Below, piece by piece: positions 6,084 to 8,251 of a DNA stretch of 8,251 bases; the first letter of the stretch is position 1, and each line of letters starts with the position of its first letter. The stretch lies in NCBI GenBank assembly GCA_020352595.1, contig CP070682.1:357799-366049 (forward strand), written 5' to 3'. The DNA comes from a bacterium. Lineage in GTDB: Bacteria; BMS3Abin14. A program made the translations under genes and the position numbers. The notes under the pieces were generated by a model. That model was not told where the DNA came from and did not search any database. It saw nothing but the letters and a program-made list of their open reading frames with translations.

Positions 6084-6667
6084 AGATCGCCCGGGCAATG
6101 GGTCTCATGGCCCTCTCCGTGACGCTCCTCTCCTGCGCCTCACATCCGCGGCGGGGTGAGCTGCGAATGCCCTATGACGATCGGCTGCGGCTGGCCAGCA
6201 TCTACATCCAGTCCGGCCAGTCGGAAAGGGCTGAAGGCCTTCTAAGGGATGCCTTGGCGCAGGAAGAAGGGCGTCCCGAAGCGCATGCGATGCTGGGGGA
6301 GGTGCTCTTCCTCAAGGGTGATCTCGAGGGCTCCTCCCGTCACCTTTACCGGGCCCTCCAGGTCGGTGGGGACGACGCCGTCGTTCTGAATAACCTCGCC
6401 TGGGTGGAACTGGGACGGAGCAAAGCGGGCAAGGCCCTGGAACTGACCGATCGAGCCATCTCCCTTCAACCGGTGCCCCTTTACCCTTACCTCGATACGA
6501 GGTCGAGGGCGCTTCTTGAACTGAACCGCTACGAGGAAGCCCTGGTGGAAGCCCGGGCTGCCCTGAACCTCACGCCGCAGCATGATACCAGCATGAGGGG
6601 TCACCTCAGGCAACTCATTGGGGAGATCGAAGGTCGGATGCGTGGTATCGAGGGAGGCTTCTATTGA
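6077..6667 (+). CDS. TPR-repeat lipoprotein
   Basis: A 196-residue lipoprotein: basic start MVKIARAMG, hydrophobic stretch, lipobox LLSC with Cys20; Ala after the Cys suggests outer-membrane sorting under the E. coli rule. The mature part is helical TPR repeats: about 34-65 (DRLRLASIYIQSGQSERAEG), 68-100 (HAMLGEVLFLKGDLEGSSRHLYRAL), 104-135 (LNNLAWVELGRSKAGKALELTDRAISLQP) and 140-172 (LDTRSRALLELNRYEEALVEARAALNLTP). TPRs bind other proteins, so it is probably a scaffold for its two upstream partners. ATG 6077 lies 7 bases inside the C39-like gene and follows GAGGAG by nine bases. The frame stays open far upstream, but only by reading through the two previous genes in another frame. No enzyme motif is seen. 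Confidence 0.85.
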   Translation: MVKIARAMGLMALSVTLLSCASHPRRGELRMPYDDRLRLASIYIQSGQSERAEGLLRDALAQEEGRPEAHAMLGEVLFLKGDLEGSSRHLYRALQVGGDDAVVLNNLAWVELGRSKAGKALELTDRAISLQPVPLYPYLDTRSRALLELNRYEEALVEARAALNLTPQHDTSMRGHLRQLIGEIEGRMRGIEGGFY

Positions 6668-6737
6668 TCTGCCTTCCGCCGGGAACCGCAGCGTCCCGCG
6701 CCACGGGGGAACGGGAAGGGGGAGGCGTTCGCACTCC

Positions 6738-7916
6738 ATGACATCCGACGATAGTGTGGAAAGGGAACTGAGGTCCTACATCGACCGACTCACGTCGGTG
6801 GGATCCGATCGCTTCATCGGGACGAGGGGGCACCGTTCGGCCTTCAGGATGATCAGGGGCCTCCTGGAATCATGGGGCCTGGACGTCACCGTGCAACCGT
6901 TCACGGTGGAGATCACCGTTCCGGTCAGCTGGTCGACGGAGATCGATTTCGGAGGCGGTTTCGAGAAGGTGGAGTCGCTCCCGGGCCTCGGCTCGCAGTC
7001 GGTCAAGAGCCTTGAAGCGGACATCCTTTCCGTGGGCCACGCCCGGGAGGAGGATTTCGAGTCCGTTGCCCCGGAAGAGGGCGCCGCACACATGGCGAAG
7101 CTCTGGAAAAGCCACGAGACGGCCAAGATCTCCGAAGCCGCTCGCAGGGGGGCATCGGCACTGATCTGGTACAACGACTACTTCGATGAACTCTACTCGG
7201 GGGCCTGCGACTACTCCCTCTCCCCCATACCGGGTATCTCCATCCGCAAGTCTGTGGCCGAGAGGATCCTGGAAAGGGGTGGCGGCCGCATCAGGTTCTC
7301 CCTGCGATCCAGGCGCAGGAGGATCCGCTGCCGGAACCTGGAGGCCGGCAGGGACTTGGGCCACGGGAGGTATGCCCTTCTGGCGTCCCATTACGACAGC
7401 AGACCCCACACGCCCGGTGCCAGCGACGACGCCTCCGGCGTGGCTGCCATGCTGGCTTTCATCCGCGGGAGATACGACGCGGACGCGGCCTTGCCCGTCC
7501 GCTATTTGTTCGCGGATTGCGAGGAAGAGGGCTGCCAGGGTGCCGAACTGTATGCGGAAAGCCTCTACCAGGCCAACTTTCTCAGGGAGATCAGGGCCGT
7601 GGTCAATCTCGACGCCGTGGGATGGCCCAACCTCTGCCTCATAGCGAGGGACAGGGAGGCGGTCATGGATGAGGATCTGACACGCCTGGCCGGGGAGGTC
7701 ATAGCCGAGTCGGGTTACCGTCCGGAAAAGGTCCGTTCCAAGAGCGGCAAGAGCAACCACACCCCTTTCGCCACCAGAGGGGTCCCCACGGTCTGGTATT
7801 CGGATTATCCCAACTACATCCGCCATTCCACCATAGACAACGCCTTCAACATCGACTACCCCACCATAGTCATGGTCATGGAGTCGCTGCGCCGCCTTTT
7901 CAGCCGGTTAGATTGA
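6738..7916 (+). CDS. M28 family zinc peptidase with PA-like insert
   Basis: A 392-residue metallopeptidase of family M28 (aminopeptidase Y/S-like), with two zinc ions expected. The ligand set is complete: His218 and Asp220 in LLASHYDSRP, Asp230/Asp231 in GASDDASGVAAML, catalytic Glu262 and ligand Glu263 in FADCEEEGCQGAELY, Asp292 in VVNLDAVGW and His363 in NYIRHSTIDN. Residues about 55-195 hold a less conserved region resembling the protease-associated (PA) domain common in this family, ending in an Arg-rich stretch at 190-199. ATG 6738 is favoured: a GGGGGAGG lies 12 bases upstream, a little far. An in-frame extension of 40 codons overlaps the TPR gene and looks non-coding. No signal peptide is visible from this start, so the enzyme would be cytoplasmic, which is unusual for PA-containing M28 enzymes. 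It lies 70 bases after the TPR gene and 9 before the next. Confidence 0.9.
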   Translation: MTSDDSVERELRSYIDRLTSVGSDRFIGTRGHRSAFRMIRGLLESWGLDVTVQPFTVEITVPVSWSTEIDFGGGFEKVESLPGLGSQSVKSLEADILSVGHAREEDFESVAPEEGAAHMAKLWKSHETAKISEAARRGASALIWYNDYFDELYSGACDYSLSPIPGISIRKSVAERILERGGGRIRFSLRSRRRRIRCRNLEAGRDLGHGRYALLASHYDSRPHTPGASDDASGVAAMLAFIRGRYDADAALPVRYLFADCEEEGCQGAELYAESLYQANFLREIRAVVNLDAVGWPNLCLIARDREAVMDEDLTRLAGEVIAESGYRPEKVRSKSGKSNHTPFATRGVPTVWYSDYPNYIRHSTIDNAFNIDYPTIVMVMESLRRLFSRLD

Positions 7917-7925
7917 GATCGTGCC

Positions 7926-8251
7926 ATGGATCGGTTCATCTCCCGCCATGTCCAGAGGTTACTCCTCAGAGAGGCTTTTGCCGGTGCCGTCCTTGTCTGG
8001 ACCGCGGTGGGCCCCCTGCAGCCGGACCTGGGCAGGATCCGCCTCCTTCTGGTCCTTTTTCTCTTCTATGCGGCAGTCATCTTCACCTGGGAGAAGGGTT
8101 GGCGCCAGTCGCGCAAGGAGCTGGCGCTCTTCGTCTACGCCGACATCCTCTTTGCCGGTGTTCTCATAGGGCTGACGGGCGGCGCTGACAGCGAGTTTCA
8201 CCTGCTCCTTTACTTCATCGTGGCCATGCGGGCCCCCTACCTTTCGTGGAC
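7926..8251 (+). CDS. N-terminus of a multi-pass membrane sensor protein, cut by window edge
   Basis: An open frame from ATG 7926 to the window end, 108 codons, starting 9 bases after the M28 stop; an in-frame stop at 7914-7916 makes this the first possible ATG. A weak GAG is the only ribosome binding signal. The protein has closely packed hydrophobic segments at about 16-32, 37-54, 65-84 and 89-104, including LIGLTGGADSEFHLLLYFIV. A tGGadSpF-type turn before a helix is common in the membrane input region of bacterial histidine kinases and GGDEF proteins. I therefore infer a signalling protein, but the output domain lies outside the window and a plain membrane protein cannot be excluded. Confidence 0.7.
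   Translation, partial: MDRFISRHVQRLLLREAFAGAVLVWTAVGPLQPDLGRIRLLLVLFLFYAAVIFTWEKGWRQSRKELALFVYADILFAGVLIGLTGGADSEFHLLLYFIVAMRAPYLSW

Noticed and set aside
6870..7826. 318-residue minus-strand open frame opposite the M28 peptidase
   Set aside because: An antisense shadow typical of GC-rich DNA; the plus strand carries every zinc ligand of M28.

Overview
The window is GC-rich bacterial chromosomal DNA. Genes are tightly packed, many overlap by a few bases, and most have recognisable Shine-Dalgarno sequences. Lipoprotein and Sec signals, a HrcA/CIRCE-controlled groESL operon and a PA2779/PA2778-type gene pair point to a Gram-negative, diderm bacterium. A Desulfobacterota-like or other deep proteobacterial relative is my best guess, but no marker here fixes the phylum. 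I see no mobile element, tRNA, rRNA or CRISPR.

Left end (1-941, minus strand): groES and the first 145 codons of groEL, behind a sigma70-type promoter with a perfect CIRCE operator at its transcription start. A second good promoter (985-1013) fires the other way. It drives a long, structured leader containing a 14-codon ORF, whose stop runs into the ribosome binding site of a DUF502 membrane protein gene. That gene overlaps by 4 bases a gene for a secreted PAP2-like protein that has lost its phosphatase residues. Convergent to this pair is a complete endonuclease V gene (minus strand).

Right part (3643-8251, plus strand): a likely multi-gene transcription unit. It opens with an Rrf2-family regulator with Fe-S-type cysteines behind a TTGACA-N17-TATTCT promoter, then a LarE-type PP-loop sulfur transferase carrying three conserved-position cysteines. 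Next come three tightly overlapping envelope genes: a PA2779-family membrane protein, a C39-like cysteine peptidase lipoprotein (PA2778-like) and a TPR lipoprotein. An M28 zinc aminopeptidase-like gene follows, then the start of a multi-pass membrane protein that looks like the sensor part of a signalling protein and runs off the end.

The most interesting items are: the PA2779/C39/TPR module, with a double-glycine just outside the membrane helix of its smallest protein as a possible cleavage site; the structured leader ORF in front of DUF502; and the PAP2 pseudoenzyme coupled to DUF502. None is proven from sequence alone.
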